Below, piece by piece: positions 28,552-36,378 of a stretch of DNA of 64,000 nt. The notes beneath the pieces were generated by a model. That model was not told where the DNA came from. It saw only the letters and a list, made by a program, of their open reading frames with translations, and ran no database searches. Numbering within the stretch: the stretch's first letter is position 1; each line of letters starts with the position of its first letter. Location of the stretch: positions 62,001 through 126,000 of the forward strand of contig JAAFJM010000001.1 in assembly GCA_013298895.1 (NCBI GenBank). Reading direction: 5' to 3'. This stretch comes from Bacteroidota bacterium. GTDB lineage: Bacteria; Bacteroidota; Bacteroidia; UKL13-3. A program made the position numbers and the translations under genes.

Positions 28552-28923
28552 ATGAAAATTGAACGGTTTGAGGATTTGGATATTTGGAAAAAGTCAGTTG
28601 AACTTTATGTTGATATTTTTGCAGTAATCGAAAACAGTGGTTTAAAAAACGACTTTTCTGCAAAAGATCAATTGAAAAGGGCAACATTATCAATATCTAA
28701 TAACATTGCCGAAGGATTTGAATACGAAAATAATCTTCAATTTGTTAGGTTTCTTAGGTATTCAAAAGGTTCGGCTGGAGAAATCAGAAACATGGTTACA
28801 GTTTTTTTAATGACTGGGCAAATTAGTAAAGAACAACATGATAAATTAATTGAAAAAATTGTTGAAATATCTAAGAGCATAAAAGGTTTTATGAAATACT
28901 TAAGTAACACGAAAAAACAATAA
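28552..28923 (+). CDS. Four-helix bundle protein of the S23 intervening-sequence family
   Basis: A 123-residue protein with the family phrases FEDLDIWKKSVELYVDIF near the start, ISNNIAEGFEYEN and FLRYSKGSAGEIRNMVTVF. It should form a four-helix bundle. The family was first seen inside 23S rRNA intervening sequences and is common as scattered single genes in Bacteroidota; its role is not established. Here it splits the paa operon between paaA and paaB, where no such gene belongs, and is bounded by period-7/8 repeat arrays in opposite orientation. The frame is intact. It probably came in as a small mobile cassette. Confidence 0.88.
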   Translation: MKIERFEDLDIWKKSVELYVDIFAVIENSGLKNDFSAKDQLKRATLSISNNIAEGFEYENNLQFVRFLRYSKGSAGEIRNMVTVFLMTGQISKEQHDKLIEKIVEISKSIKGFMKYLSNTKKQ

Positions 28924-28955
28924 TCTTCAAATTTTGTAATCTTTCAAATTTTAAA
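28922..28955 (-). repeat. Period-7/8 AT repeat, right flank of the S23 gene
   Basis: Read on the minus strand it contains ATTTGAAAG, ATTACAAA, ATTTGAAG, ATTA, the same unit type as the left flank (28504-28550) but inverted. Together they form an inverted pair around the S23 gene. Confidence 0.6.
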
Positions 28956-28964
28956 AATAAAAAA

Positions 28965-29336
28965 ATGATAAACTCACTCGATCCTCGCATAAAGCGCGAG
29001 CAAATAAATGAAGATAATACCATTGCTCCATTAACCGAAATGGATCAATTTGAAACATACGAAGTGTTTCATCAAAAAAAACGTGGTGACCAACATGTAC
29101 ACGTTGGTATAGTGCATGCACCAAATGCTGAAATGGCATTACTTTTTGGAAAAGAACAGTTTGGCCGCAGAGGCTTAAGTGTAAATATTTGGGTAGTTAA
29201 AACCAGCAATGTTTTTGCTTCGGATTATGATGATGCTGACATTTTTGAAACAGTACCTGAAAAACAATATCGTGAAGCAGGTGGCTATAAAGTAATGGAC
29301 AAAATTAACAAGTACAAAAAGGAAAATAAAGCTTAA
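28965..29336 (+). CDS. paaB: 1,2-phenylacetyl-CoA epoxidase subunit B
   Basis: A 123-residue structural subunit that bridges PaaA-PaaC dimers. The family block FETYEVFHQKKRGDQHVHVG is followed by HAPNAEMALLFGKEQFGRRG and NIWVVKTSNV. The N-terminal extension (about 25 residues) and the short C-terminal extension make it slightly longer than the proteobacterial PaaB of about 95. It would normally follow paaA directly; here the S23-type gene stands between. Confidence 0.94.
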   Translation: MINSLDPRIKREQINEDNTIAPLTEMDQFETYEVFHQKKRGDQHVHVGIVHAPNAEMALLFGKEQFGRRGLSVNIWVVKTSNVFASDYDDADIFETVPEKQYREAGGYKVMDKINKYKKENKA

Positions 29337-29345
29337 TAATTGAAA

Positions 29346-29449
29346 ATTACAAGATTATAAGATTACAAAATTACAAAATTGAATATGTTATTGATAACAA
29401 CTAAACAAATTAACTTTTAATTTTTCAATCTTTTTAACCTTGTAATAAA
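29346..29449. repeat. Inverted pair of period-8 AT arrays between paaB and paaC
   Basis: A forward array of four 8-mers (ATTACAAG, ATTATAAG, ATTACAAA, ATTACAAA; 29346-29377) is followed after about 40 bp by an inverted array (29414-29449; minus strand ATTACAAG, GTTAAAAAG, ATTGAAAA). The form equals the two flanks of the S23 gene without a gene between them. Confidence 0.6.
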
Positions 29450-29457
29450 AAAAGTAT

Positions 29458-30207
29458 ATGGAACACATCAAAGAATTATTATATAAAATGGCCGATGACT
29501 TGTTAGTTATTGGACATAGAAACAGCGAGTGGACGGGCTTAGGACCAATATTAGAAGAAGATATTGCATTTTCATCAATGGCCCAAGACAAAATTGGTCA
29601 TTCGCAAGCTTTGTTTCAAATATTACACCAACTTGGCGAACCTGAACCTGATACGAACGCATTTATGCGCGAAGCAAAACAGTTTCACAACGCACAGTTT
29701 TTAGAGTTACAAAACGATGATTACGATTTTTCAACTATCCGTCACTTTTTGTTTGACCACGCTGACCAATTGCGTTTTGACAACTTAGCAAACAGTAGTT
29801 ACGAACCTTTGGCAAAGGTAGCTCGCAAAATAAAAGGTGAGTTAAAGTACCATGTCTTTCATGCTGATATTTGGTTAAACAAATTGGGAAATGGAAATGA
29901 GGAAAGCCACGCACGTATGCAAACTGCATTAAACAATGCTTGGAACTACGCTTTAGGCATGTTCGAAAAAGGCGATTACGAAGAACAATTAATTGCTGAT
30001 ACAATATTTGAAGGTGAACAATCGTTACAAAACAGATGGTTAGCGGTAATTACTCCTATCATTGAAAAAGCCAATTTAAAAATTCCTGCGGAAAAAGATT
30101 GGGAACCAGTTTTAGGTGGACGAAAAGGTTATCATACCGAAAACTTAGATCAATTGGTAAATGAAATGAGCGAGGTTTTTAGAATAGAACCCGGAGTTGA
30201 ATGGTAA
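29458..30207 (+). CDS. paaC: 1,2-phenylacetyl-CoA epoxidase, structural subunit C
   Basis: A 249-residue helical partner of PaaA. It has the family start (LYKMADDLLVIGHRNSEWTG), the degenerate di-iron region (AQDKIGHSQALF, where PaaA has E-x-x-H) and GELKYHVFHADIWLNKLG. PaaC keeps the ferritin-like fold but not the metal site and helps bind the CoA substrate. Normal length. It is separated from paaB by an inverted repeat pair and from paaD by a perfect hairpin (30220-30268). Confidence 0.94.
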   Translation: MEHIKELLYKMADDLLVIGHRNSEWTGLGPILEEDIAFSSMAQDKIGHSQALFQILHQLGEPEPDTNAFMREAKQFHNAQFLELQNDDYDFSTIRHFLFDHADQLRFDNLANSSYEPLAKVARKIKGELKYHVFHADIWLNKLGNGNEESHARMQTALNNAWNYALGMFEKGDYEEQLIADTIFEGEQSLQNRWLAVITPIIEKANLKIPAEKDWEPVLGGRKGYHTENLDQLVNEMSEVFRIEPGVEW

Positions 30208-30219
30208 TATTTAGCGTTG

Positions 30220-30268
30220 TTAATAAGACTATCTTAAATAGCTACTCTCTTTAAGATAGTCTTATTAA
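30220..30268 (+). terminator. Perfect 19-bp hairpin between paaC and paaD
   Basis: Arms 30220-30238 and 30250-30268 are exactly complementary with an 11-nt loop. The tail (CATTAACCCC) has no T run, so it is not a textbook terminator. It may cut down read-through to paaD, protect the upstream mRNA, or bind a protein. Confidence 0.5.
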
Positions 30269-30299
30269 TCATTAACCCCTATAAATCAATATTTAAATT

Positions 30300-30785
30300 A
30301 TGATTACCGAAAAAGAAATTTGGTCAGCACTTGAAATAGTAAAAGACCCAGAAATTCCAACATTAAGTATGGTAGATATGGGAATAATTACCAAAGTAGA
30401 AGTAAGAGGCGAAAGCAATGTTTATGTTGAAATGACTCCAACTTTTACTGGTTGCCCAGCTATAAAAATGATGGAAAATATGGTGGCAGATAGGCTTAAA
30501 GAAATTGGCATTGAAACCATACAAGTTACCACCACTTTTGATAAACCTTGGAATAGCAATAAATTGACTGAACGCGGTTTGATGTGTTTAAAAAAACATG
30601 GCCTTGCTCCTCCTCCAAAACACGAAGGCGAAATAACCATGGAACTATTGGAACATAGTATTTGCCCTCATTGCGGCAGCAAAAATACAGATATGAAAAC
30701 TCCTTTCGGGCCAACGCTTTGTCGCAGTATGCATTACTGCAATGATTGCTTGCAAGCATTCGAACAATTTAAGCCAGTGGTTTAA
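30300..30785 (+). CDS. paaD: Phenylacetate degradation protein PaaD (DUF59 / zinc ribbon)
   Basis: A 161-residue protein with an N-terminal MIP18/DUF59 domain (DPEIPTLSMVDMGII; TPTFTGCPAIKMMEN) and a C-terminal zinc-ribbon-like cluster of Cys (CPHCGSKN, TLCRSMHYCNDC). PaaD helps mature the Fe-S or di-iron part of the epoxidase complex. It closes the operon in this window. Its stop shares TTAA (30782-30785) with the stop of the convergent outer-membrane gene. paaE does not follow. Confidence 0.94.
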   Translation: MITEKEIWSALEIVKDPEIPTLSMVDMGIITKVEVRGESNVYVEMTPTFTGCPAIKMMENMVADRLKEIGIETIQVTTTFDKPWNSNKLTERGLMCLKKHGLAPPPKHEGEITMELLEHSICPHCGSKNTDMKTPFGPTLCRSMHYCNDCLQAFEQFKPVV

Positions 30786-31858
30786 GGACTTACTAAGTGG
30801 ATTCCTACATTAAAATACAAAGGATTGGTTAAGTGGTTTTCTATATAATAAGCATCTTTATTACCAAGTAATCTTAAATTATCTCCCTTATCAATATTGA
30901 AATTGTAGTTAATTCTATAACCAGCTTGAACAGTTAACCAAATAAAACCGGTCAATAATTTTTCGTAAGTTACCCTAGCACGTATTTCGCTTCGTCTTAA
31001 TTCCAAATCATTGTAAGGCGAAGCAGTTGAGCCATTGGTATTTAATATGGAATAACTATTACCTTCTAATTCATATCCAACTAACAATAAGTTTCTTGCA
31101 TTAAATGAGCGCCTAACTGCTAACCTAGCAGGAAATAAGGCTTCAATACCCCATTTTCTATTTAAAAAAGTATGATTGAATAAAATTAAAGGAATATAAC
31201 CTAATGCACCCGGTCTGTATGTTCTGCTTGCTCCAAAAGCAATCATTGACCTATCATTACGTTTTATTCCATATAATGCAGCAATTGTAATTTTGGGTTT
31301 TACCAATTGATCTATTAAATTACTACTACCAAAATTATAATTTCCATTGGCATCGGCCGAACCAAAAGCTAAAATAAAGTGCTTGTCGTTTAATGGTTTA
31401 AAAACAGTAGTATTGAATCCAGTAGAACTTAAACCTTCGTTAGTTAAATTCCTTATCACATAATTATTTGAAGTGAAACTATTTGTAAAATATTGATTTT
31501 GTAAATAACTAACACCCAAGTTTACCAATAATTTGGTATTTGAAATAACTGGAAAATTAGCTGCTAAACGTAAACCAGCTGAACCACTTAAATCAGCTGT
31601 ACCATGTTTTATATCGCCAACAGTAGCATAGTCATCATGACTTTCCATTTGATGTGCGGTTTGGTAATCATAACCAATACTAATTAGTTTATTGGGACTT
31701 AAACCTAAAACTTTGGAAGTACAATACGTTTTTATATTGGTAGCAGGGGTCGCATTTTCATATAAACTGAAATCTATTTCCTCCTCAACTACACTGTCTT
31801 TTTGAGCATTAGCAAATGAAAATGAAAATACTAAGGCAATAAGTAAAATGTGTTTCAT
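30782..31858 (-). CDS. Putative outer-membrane beta-barrel protein (DUF6268-like)
   Basis: A 358-residue exported protein. The chosen ATG at 31858 gives a clean signal peptide (KHILLIALVFSFSFANAQK); the frame is open 141 bp further upstream, but that stretch is AT-rich, overlaps the divergent gene's start and has no signal-like start. The mature part is beta-rich with many alternating strands (KLLVNLGVSYLQNQYF; FIWLTVQAGYRINYNFN) and ends NVGIHLVSP. The family call is tentative. A second protein of similar make-up is coded at 52392-53477. Confidence 0.65.
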   Translation of the reverse strand: MKHILLIALVFSFSFANAQKDSVVEEEIDFSLYENATPATNIKTYCTSKVLGLSPNKLISIGYDYQTAHQMESHDDYATVGDIKHGTADLSGSAGLRLAANFPVISNTKLLVNLGVSYLQNQYFTNSFTSNNYVIRNLTNEGLSSTGFNTTVFKPLNDKHFILAFGSADANGNYNFGSSNLIDQLVKPKITIAALYGIKRNDRSMIAFGASRTYRPGALGYIPLILFNHTFLNRKWGIEALFPARLAVRRSFNARNLLLVGYELEGNSYSILNTNGSTASPYNDLELRRSEIRARVTYEKLLTGFIWLTVQAGYRINYNFNIDKGDNLRLLGNKDAYYIENHLTNPLYFNVGIHLVSP

Positions 31859-31943
31859 ATAAATATTTTCAATGTATAACAACAAAAATATGTAATTGTT
31901 TAATGATTTAAAAAATTTAAACTTGCATTGTTTAATAATAATT

Positions 31944-32360
31944 ATGGAAACCGAAAACTTTGCACAAAAAGCCAAAAGAGTAGCAGTAAACACTACCAAA
32001 AAGGTACTTTTAATTTTAACAATTTTACTAATTGGAATATTTGCTTTTTTTTATTGGGGTAAATACGAAAGCGGAATTATGGCAGGTAAAGTTTTACGCA
32101 TAAGCCAAAAAGGATTTATTTTTAAAACCTATGAAGGCAAATTAAATTTAGAAACTTTTGGAGCTTTAAAAGGCACCAGCCCTATTGCCGAATCATTCGA
32201 TTTTTCTGTAGAAAGTGGCGACACAACAGTTATAAATCAATTAGAACAAGTTTCGTTATCGGGCGAAAGAGTGAATTTGTATTTTATAAAACGTTATATG
32301 ACTTTTCCATGGCGTGGCGAATCAAAATACTTTGTTACCCAAGTAGAAAGATCGAAATAA
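31944..32360 (+). CDS. Conserved single-pass membrane protein (often mislabelled 6-phosphogluconate dehydrogenase)
   Basis: A 138-residue protein with one helix (about 20-36, VLLILTILLIGIFAFFY) and a conserved extracytoplasmic part: GIMAGKVLRISQKGFIFKTY, EGKLNLETFGALKG, SGERVNLYFIKRYM and PWRGESKYFVTQVE. Close relatives in Bacteroidota carry the name 6-phosphogluconate dehydrogenase in databases; nothing here (no Rossmann motif, wrong size) supports that. It starts at ATG 31944, divergent from the DUF6268-like gene, and ends at a very strong hairpin terminator. Function unknown. Confidence 0.75.
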   Translation: METENFAQKAKRVAVNTTKKVLLILTILLIGIFAFFYWGKYESGIMAGKVLRISQKGFIFKTYEGKLNLETFGALKGTSPIAESFDFSVESGDTTVINQLEQVSLSGERVNLYFIKRYMTFPWRGESKYFVTQVERSK

Positions 32361-32368
32361 CTTATATA

Positions 32369-32415
32369 AAAATCCCCGAAATTTGTCAGTTCAACTGACA
32401 AATTTCGGGGATTTT
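32369..32415 (+). terminator. Strong intrinsic terminator after the conserved membrane gene
   Basis: Perfect 23-bp arms (32369-32391 and 32393-32415) around a single central base, followed by TTTTATTTT. The stem includes CCCCG/CGGGG. The remaining gap to polA (32416-32652) holds a period-7 repeat at 32598-32632 and no gene I can see. Confidence 0.85.
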
Positions 32416-32597
32416 ATTTTAGATTTCTATTAATATTAACACACTTTTCTTTCAATTCTAGCAAATTATCTTTTATATAAACAATCATTTATTGAATTTT
32501 AAGTAAACTTACTAGTTTAAAATATTGAAGTTTTTCTGTTAAACTTATAAAACTATTCCATACTTCATCATTCATAGTTTCTTATTACTACATTTTC

Positions 32598-32632
32598 ATT
32601 CAAAATCCAACATCCATAATCCAAAATTTAAG
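32598..32632 (+). repeat. Period-7 repeat upstream of polA
   Basis: Five head-to-tail 7-mers: ATTCAAA, ATCCAAC, ATCCATA, ATCCAAA, ATTTAAG. The same unit type occurs inside the GT2 glycosyltransferase reading frame at 62007-62041. Confidence 0.65.
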
Positions 32633-32652
32633 TATTTTCTTATCTTGCAACC

Positions 32653-35523
32653 ATGTCAGAAAAAAAACTCTTTTTGCTTGATGGAATGGCTTTGGTGTAC
32701 CGTGCTTATTTTGCTTTTAGCAATAACCCACGTATCACCAGTTATGGCTTTAATACTTCCGCAATTTTTGGATATGCCAATACCGTTTTAGATATTTTAA
32801 AAAAAGAAAAACCAACTCATATTGGCGTTTCGTTTGATACTTCAGAACCAACTGCTAGACATATAGAATTTGAAGCTTATAAAGCCCATCGCGAAGAAAT
32901 GCCTGAAGGTATTTCTACTGCATTGCCATACATACGCCAACTTACCGAAGCGTTAAATATTCCATTATTAATTATGCCTGGTTACGAAGCCGATGATATA
33001 ATTGGAACTTTAGCCAAAAAAGCCGAAAAAGATGGTTTTAAAGTATTTATGATGACGCCTGACAAAGATTTTGGTCAGTTAGTAAGCGAAAATATTTTTA
33101 TTTATAAACCTGCCCGTATGGGCAATGATTACGAAATACTTGGAGTGCCCGAGGTATTAAAACGTTGGGAAATAACCGATGTAAAACAAGTAATTGATAT
33201 TTTAGGAATGTGGGGCGATTCGGTAGATAATATTCCGGGAATTCCAGGAATTGGTGAAAAAACTGCTAAACTTTTGGTTCAAAAATATGGCAGCATGGAG
33301 GGTTTATACGAACATACCGATGAGCTAAAAGGCAAGCAAAAAGAGAATGTAATCAATAACAAAGAACAAGCTTTTTTATCGAAACGATTAGCAACTATCG
33401 ATTTAAATGTGCCTATTGAATTCGATGAAAACGCCTTGGTATTAGACCCACCAAACAAAGAAGCTTGCGAAGAATTATTTGCCAAATTAGAGTTTAAAAC
33501 TATGGCTGCCCGTGTATTTGGAACTCAAATTACAGTTGGAGGAACTACCTTTAGCTCCAACCAAAAAGCTGACGACAGTAAGCAAGGGCCCGCAAATGGT
33601 GGATTTGATTTATTTAACCCTGCTCCAGTTACAACTGCACCAACAAACAATAACGAAAGCGAATTACAGCTTGATTTTACAGCCGAAGAAAGCAGTACAC
33701 CTAAAAATAATATTGACAACACTACTCATAATTACGAGTTAATAGATACAGCCGAAAAACAAGCAGCTTTATTGCAAACACTTTTGCAACAAAAAGAAAT
33801 TTGTTTTGATACCGAAACTACTTCGCTTGAAACATTGGATGCTGATATTGTGGGATTATCGTTTTCGTTTGAGGCACACAAGGCTTATTATATTCCTTTT
33901 ACCACCAATTTTGATGAGGCCAAAGCATTGTTAAATACATTTAAACCAGTATTTGAAAGTGAAACTATTTGTAAAATTGGTCAAAATATAAAATACGATT
34001 TAGGTATTTTAAAGCAATACGACATTACTTTAAAAGGACCATTATTTGATACCATGTTGGCTCATTATTTAATAGAGCCCGATATGCGCCACGGCATGGA
34101 TTATCTAAGTGGGATTTATTTAAACTATGAACCTGTTTCTATTACTACCTTAATTGGTAAAAAAGGAAAAGGGCAATTAAATATGCGCGATGTAGCTATT
34201 GAAAAAATTAAGGAATACGCTGCCGAAGATGCTGATATTACTTACCAATTGGCACAGAAGCTAATGCCCGAAGTTGTAGAAAAAGAAGCCAAACAATTAC
34301 TAGATGAAATAGAAATTCCTTTAATTGATGTATTGAGCGACATGGAGCGCGAAGGAGTAAAAATTAATAAAGATTTTTTACTTCAATACAGCAAAGAGCT
34401 AGAAACTGATATTGCTGCGCTAGAAAAACGCATTATTGAATTGGCAGGAAAACCATTTAACATAGCCTCACCGAAACAGTTGGGCGAAATTTTATTTGAT
34501 CATTTACTATTAGACCCGAAAGCTAAAAAAACCAAAACTGGACAATATCAAACAGGCGAAGATGTTTTACAAAAATTAAGCGAACACGAAATTGTGCAAT
34601 GTATTTTAGATGTGCGTCAATTAAGTAAGCTAAAATCAACTTATGTTGATTCATTGCCTGAGTTAATTAATCCAAAAACTGGCCGAGTTCACACTTCGTT
34701 TAACCAAGCAGTGGCGGCTACTGGAAGGCTTTCAAGCACCAATCCTAACGTTCAAAATATTCCTATTAGAACCGATAAAGGAAAAGAAATTCGCAAAGCA
34801 TTTATTGCACGTAATGAAGATTATGTGTTACTAAGTGCCGATTATTCGCAAATTGAATTACGTATTATAGCTGCTATGGCGCATGAAGAAGCCATGATAG
34901 AAGCGTTTAAAAACAATTTAGATATTCACGCAGCTACTGCTGCAAAGGTTTATGGAATTCCGTTAGAAGAAGTTACTAGCACCCAACGTAGAAATGCTAA
35001 AGCTGTGAACTTTGGAATTATTTACGGACAATCTGCCTTTGGTTTGGCTGAAAGTTTAGGCATTCCACGTAAAGAAGCTGCTCAAATTATTGATGAATAT
35101 TGGAAACAATATCCGCGTATAAAAGCATACATGAGCGAAACCATAAACACTGCCAAAGAATATGGTTATGTAGAAACTTTGAAAGGACGCAGAAGGTATT
35201 TACGCGATATCAATTCGGCAAATTTTACTGTAAGAGGTTTTGCTGAACGAAACGCCATTAACGCCCCAATTCAAGGCAGCGCAGCCGATATGATTAAGAT
35301 TGCTATGATTAATATTCATAAAAGAATGCAACAACCAAATAGTGAAGTAAGCAATTCAAAAATGATTTTGCAAGTGCATGATGAGCTTTTGTTTGATGTG
35401 CATAAAGATGAAGTGGAAGCAATGAAAAAATTAGTGGTTGAAGAAATGGAAAACGCCATGCAAATAGCTGTTCCAATTAAAGCCGAAGTAGGTGTTGGTG
35501 AAAATTGGTTAGAAGCGCATTAG
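32653..35523 (+). CDS. polA: DNA polymerase I
   Basis: A 956-residue three-domain polymerase for Okazaki fragment maturation and repair. The 5'-3' nuclease domain (about 1-290) starts LFLLDGMALVYRAYFAF and has GYEADDIIGTLA and WGDSVDNIPGIPGIGEKTA. A low-complexity linker (about 295-355) leads to a 3'-5' exonuclease that keeps its first acidic pair (CFDTETTSLETL), so proofreading is likely active. The polymerase domain holds motif A (SADYSQIELRIIA), motif B (RRNAKAVNFGIIYGQ) and motif C (LQVHDELLFDV). Nothing is missing. Confidence 0.97.
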   Translation: MSEKKLFLLDGMALVYRAYFAFSNNPRITSYGFNTSAIFGYANTVLDILKKEKPTHIGVSFDTSEPTARHIEFEAYKAHREEMPEGISTALPYIRQLTEALNIPLLIMPGYEADDIIGTLAKKAEKDGFKVFMMTPDKDFGQLVSENIFIYKPARMGNDYEILGVPEVLKRWEITDVKQVIDILGMWGDSVDNIPGIPGIGEKTAKLLVQKYGSMEGLYEHTDELKGKQKENVINNKEQAFLSKRLATIDLNVPIEFDENALVLDPPNKEACEELFAKLEFKTMAARVFGTQITVGGTTFSSNQKADDSKQGPANGGFDLFNPAPVTTAPTNNNESELQLDFTAEESSTPKNNIDNTTHNYELIDTAEKQAALLQTLLQQKEICFDTETTSLETLDADIVGLSFSFEAHKAYYIPFTTNFDEAKALLNTFKPVFESETICKIGQNIKYDLGILKQYDITLKGPLFDTMLAHYLIEPDMRHGMDYLSGIYLNYEPVSITTLIGKKGKGQLNMRDVAIEKIKEYAAEDADITYQLAQKLMPEVVEKEAKQLLDEIEIPLIDVLSDMEREGVKINKDFLLQYSKELETDIAALEKRIIELAGKPFNIASPKQLGEILFDHLLLDPKAKKTKTGQYQTGEDVLQKLSEHEIVQCILDVRQLSKLKSTYVDSLPELINPKTGRVHTSFNQAVAATGRLSSTNPNVQNIPIRTDKGKEIRKAFIARNEDYVLLSADYSQIELRIIAAMAHEEAMIEAFKNNLDIHAATAAKVYGIPLEEVTSTQRRNAKAVNFGIIYGQSAFGLAESLGIPRKEAAQIIDEYWKQYPRIKAYMSETINTAKEYGYVETLKGRRRYLRDINSANFTVRGFAERNAINAPIQGSAADMIKIAMINIHKRMQQPNSEVSNSKMILQVHDELLFDVHKDEVEAMKKLVVEEMENAMQIAVPIKAEVGVGENWLEAH

Positions 35524-35594
35524 GGGTTATTAGGTTGATAAAGTGATTAGTTGAAAGGTTGTTGGTATGTAAAAAGTGATGTTAGGAAATTTAA

Positions 35595-35726
35595 AAAATA
35601 TTTGGGTTGCAGGTGTCATTTAATGTTGACTATGCAACCGGTAATAAAGCAAGTTTACATAAAGCTAAACCAAATGTAGTTTATAAAAACGAAGTGCAAA
35701 TGGCAGCAGTTTTAGTTCATATTTGA
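35595..35726 (+). pseudogene. Remnant of a beta-barrel protein C-terminus
   Basis: After polA a frame without a start codon runs 43 codons to a TGA. It reads KIFGLQVSFNVDYATGNKAS and then LHKAKPNVVYKNEVQMAAVL to the last residues VHI. The alternating polar/apolar strands and hydrophobic end are those of the last strands of an outer-membrane barrel. An in-frame stop stands just before (TAA at 35592). It lies in a 270-bp gap with a terminator after it. I infer a decayed gene end; the parent family is not identified. Confidence 0.5.
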
Positions 35727-35757
35727 AAAATAAAAATCTCAATAATTCTAATCATTA

Positions 35758-35792
35758 AAAAAGCCAGTTTCAAATATTGAAACTGGCTTTTT
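35758..35792. terminator. Bidirectional terminator between polA region and the following minus-strand gene
   Basis: Perfect arms 35758-35773 and 35777-35792 with a 3-nt centre. The plus strand ends in TTTTT and the minus strand in TTTTTT, so it can serve both the polA side and the secreted-protein gene, whose stop is 2 bp away. Confidence 0.8.
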
Positions 35793-35793
35793 A

Positions 35794-36318
35794 CTAATCC
35801 CTTAAACTATAAGTTATTTTTTCAAAATCATTTTTGAATTTATCTTTATTATCTATTGATGACCAACAAAGCACTTTATAAAATGCATCTTTAGTTTCTA
35901 CCAAACCTATTGCATAATAAATTTCTCCTTTGATATCTTTATCATAATATGTCAAATCAGCAGTGACAAAATTTATTCCATTTACTGTTTTATATATTGG
36001 CTGAGAAACAGTTCTTTTCTTTTCACCTTTTGCAAAATCTTTAATGAAATCTTCGTAATAGTCATTTAATGTAGCATAAGTTAATTCAGAGAGGAGCATT
36101 TCTTCCTTATTGTCTTCAATAACAAATCCGTAAACATCTTTAACTGAACTTTTAAATTGAATAGTGGCAACATCATTAAGATTTGTTGTTTTATTCATGT
36201 AAGTTGGAATACTAATGTAAAATACATGCCCCGCTTTAAATTCTTTTGTTGTTTGGGTATTGCCTATTGCAGAAAAAAACAAGAATACAAAACTAATTAG
36301 TAGATTTTTTTTATTCAT
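35794..36318 (-). CDS. Secreted hypothetical protein
   Basis: A 174-residue exported protein with a signal peptide (NLLISFVFLFFSAIGNTQ). The mature part begins FKAGHVFYISIPTYMNKTT and ends IDNKDKFKNDFEKITYSLRD. The mix of strands and a final helix with D-F-x-x-I resembles PsbP/DUF1795-type small domains, but I do not recognise the family with confidence. It is a single gene with a good terminator. Function unknown. Confidence 0.65.
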   Translation of the reverse strand: MNKKNLLISFVFLFFSAIGNTQTTKEFKAGHVFYISIPTYMNKTTNLNDVATIQFKSSVKDVYGFVIEDNKEEMLLSELTYATLNDYYEDFIKDFAKGEKKRTVSQPIYKTVNGINFVTADLTYYDKDIKGEIYYAIGLVETKDAFYKVLCWSSIDNKDKFKNDFEKITYSLRD

Positions 36319-36378
36319 TTATTTATGTTTGATATGGTTTAAAAATAATAATTTTATATTAATAGTAATATGACTTAC

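Noticed and set aside
31859-31999. N-terminal extension of the DUF6268-like frame
   Set aside because: It overlaps the start of the divergent gene and adds a Phe/Ile-rich stretch before a perfectly good signal peptide.
32598-32632. Possible CRISPR-like array
   Set aside because: The unit is only 7 bp, with no spacers and no cas genes in the window.
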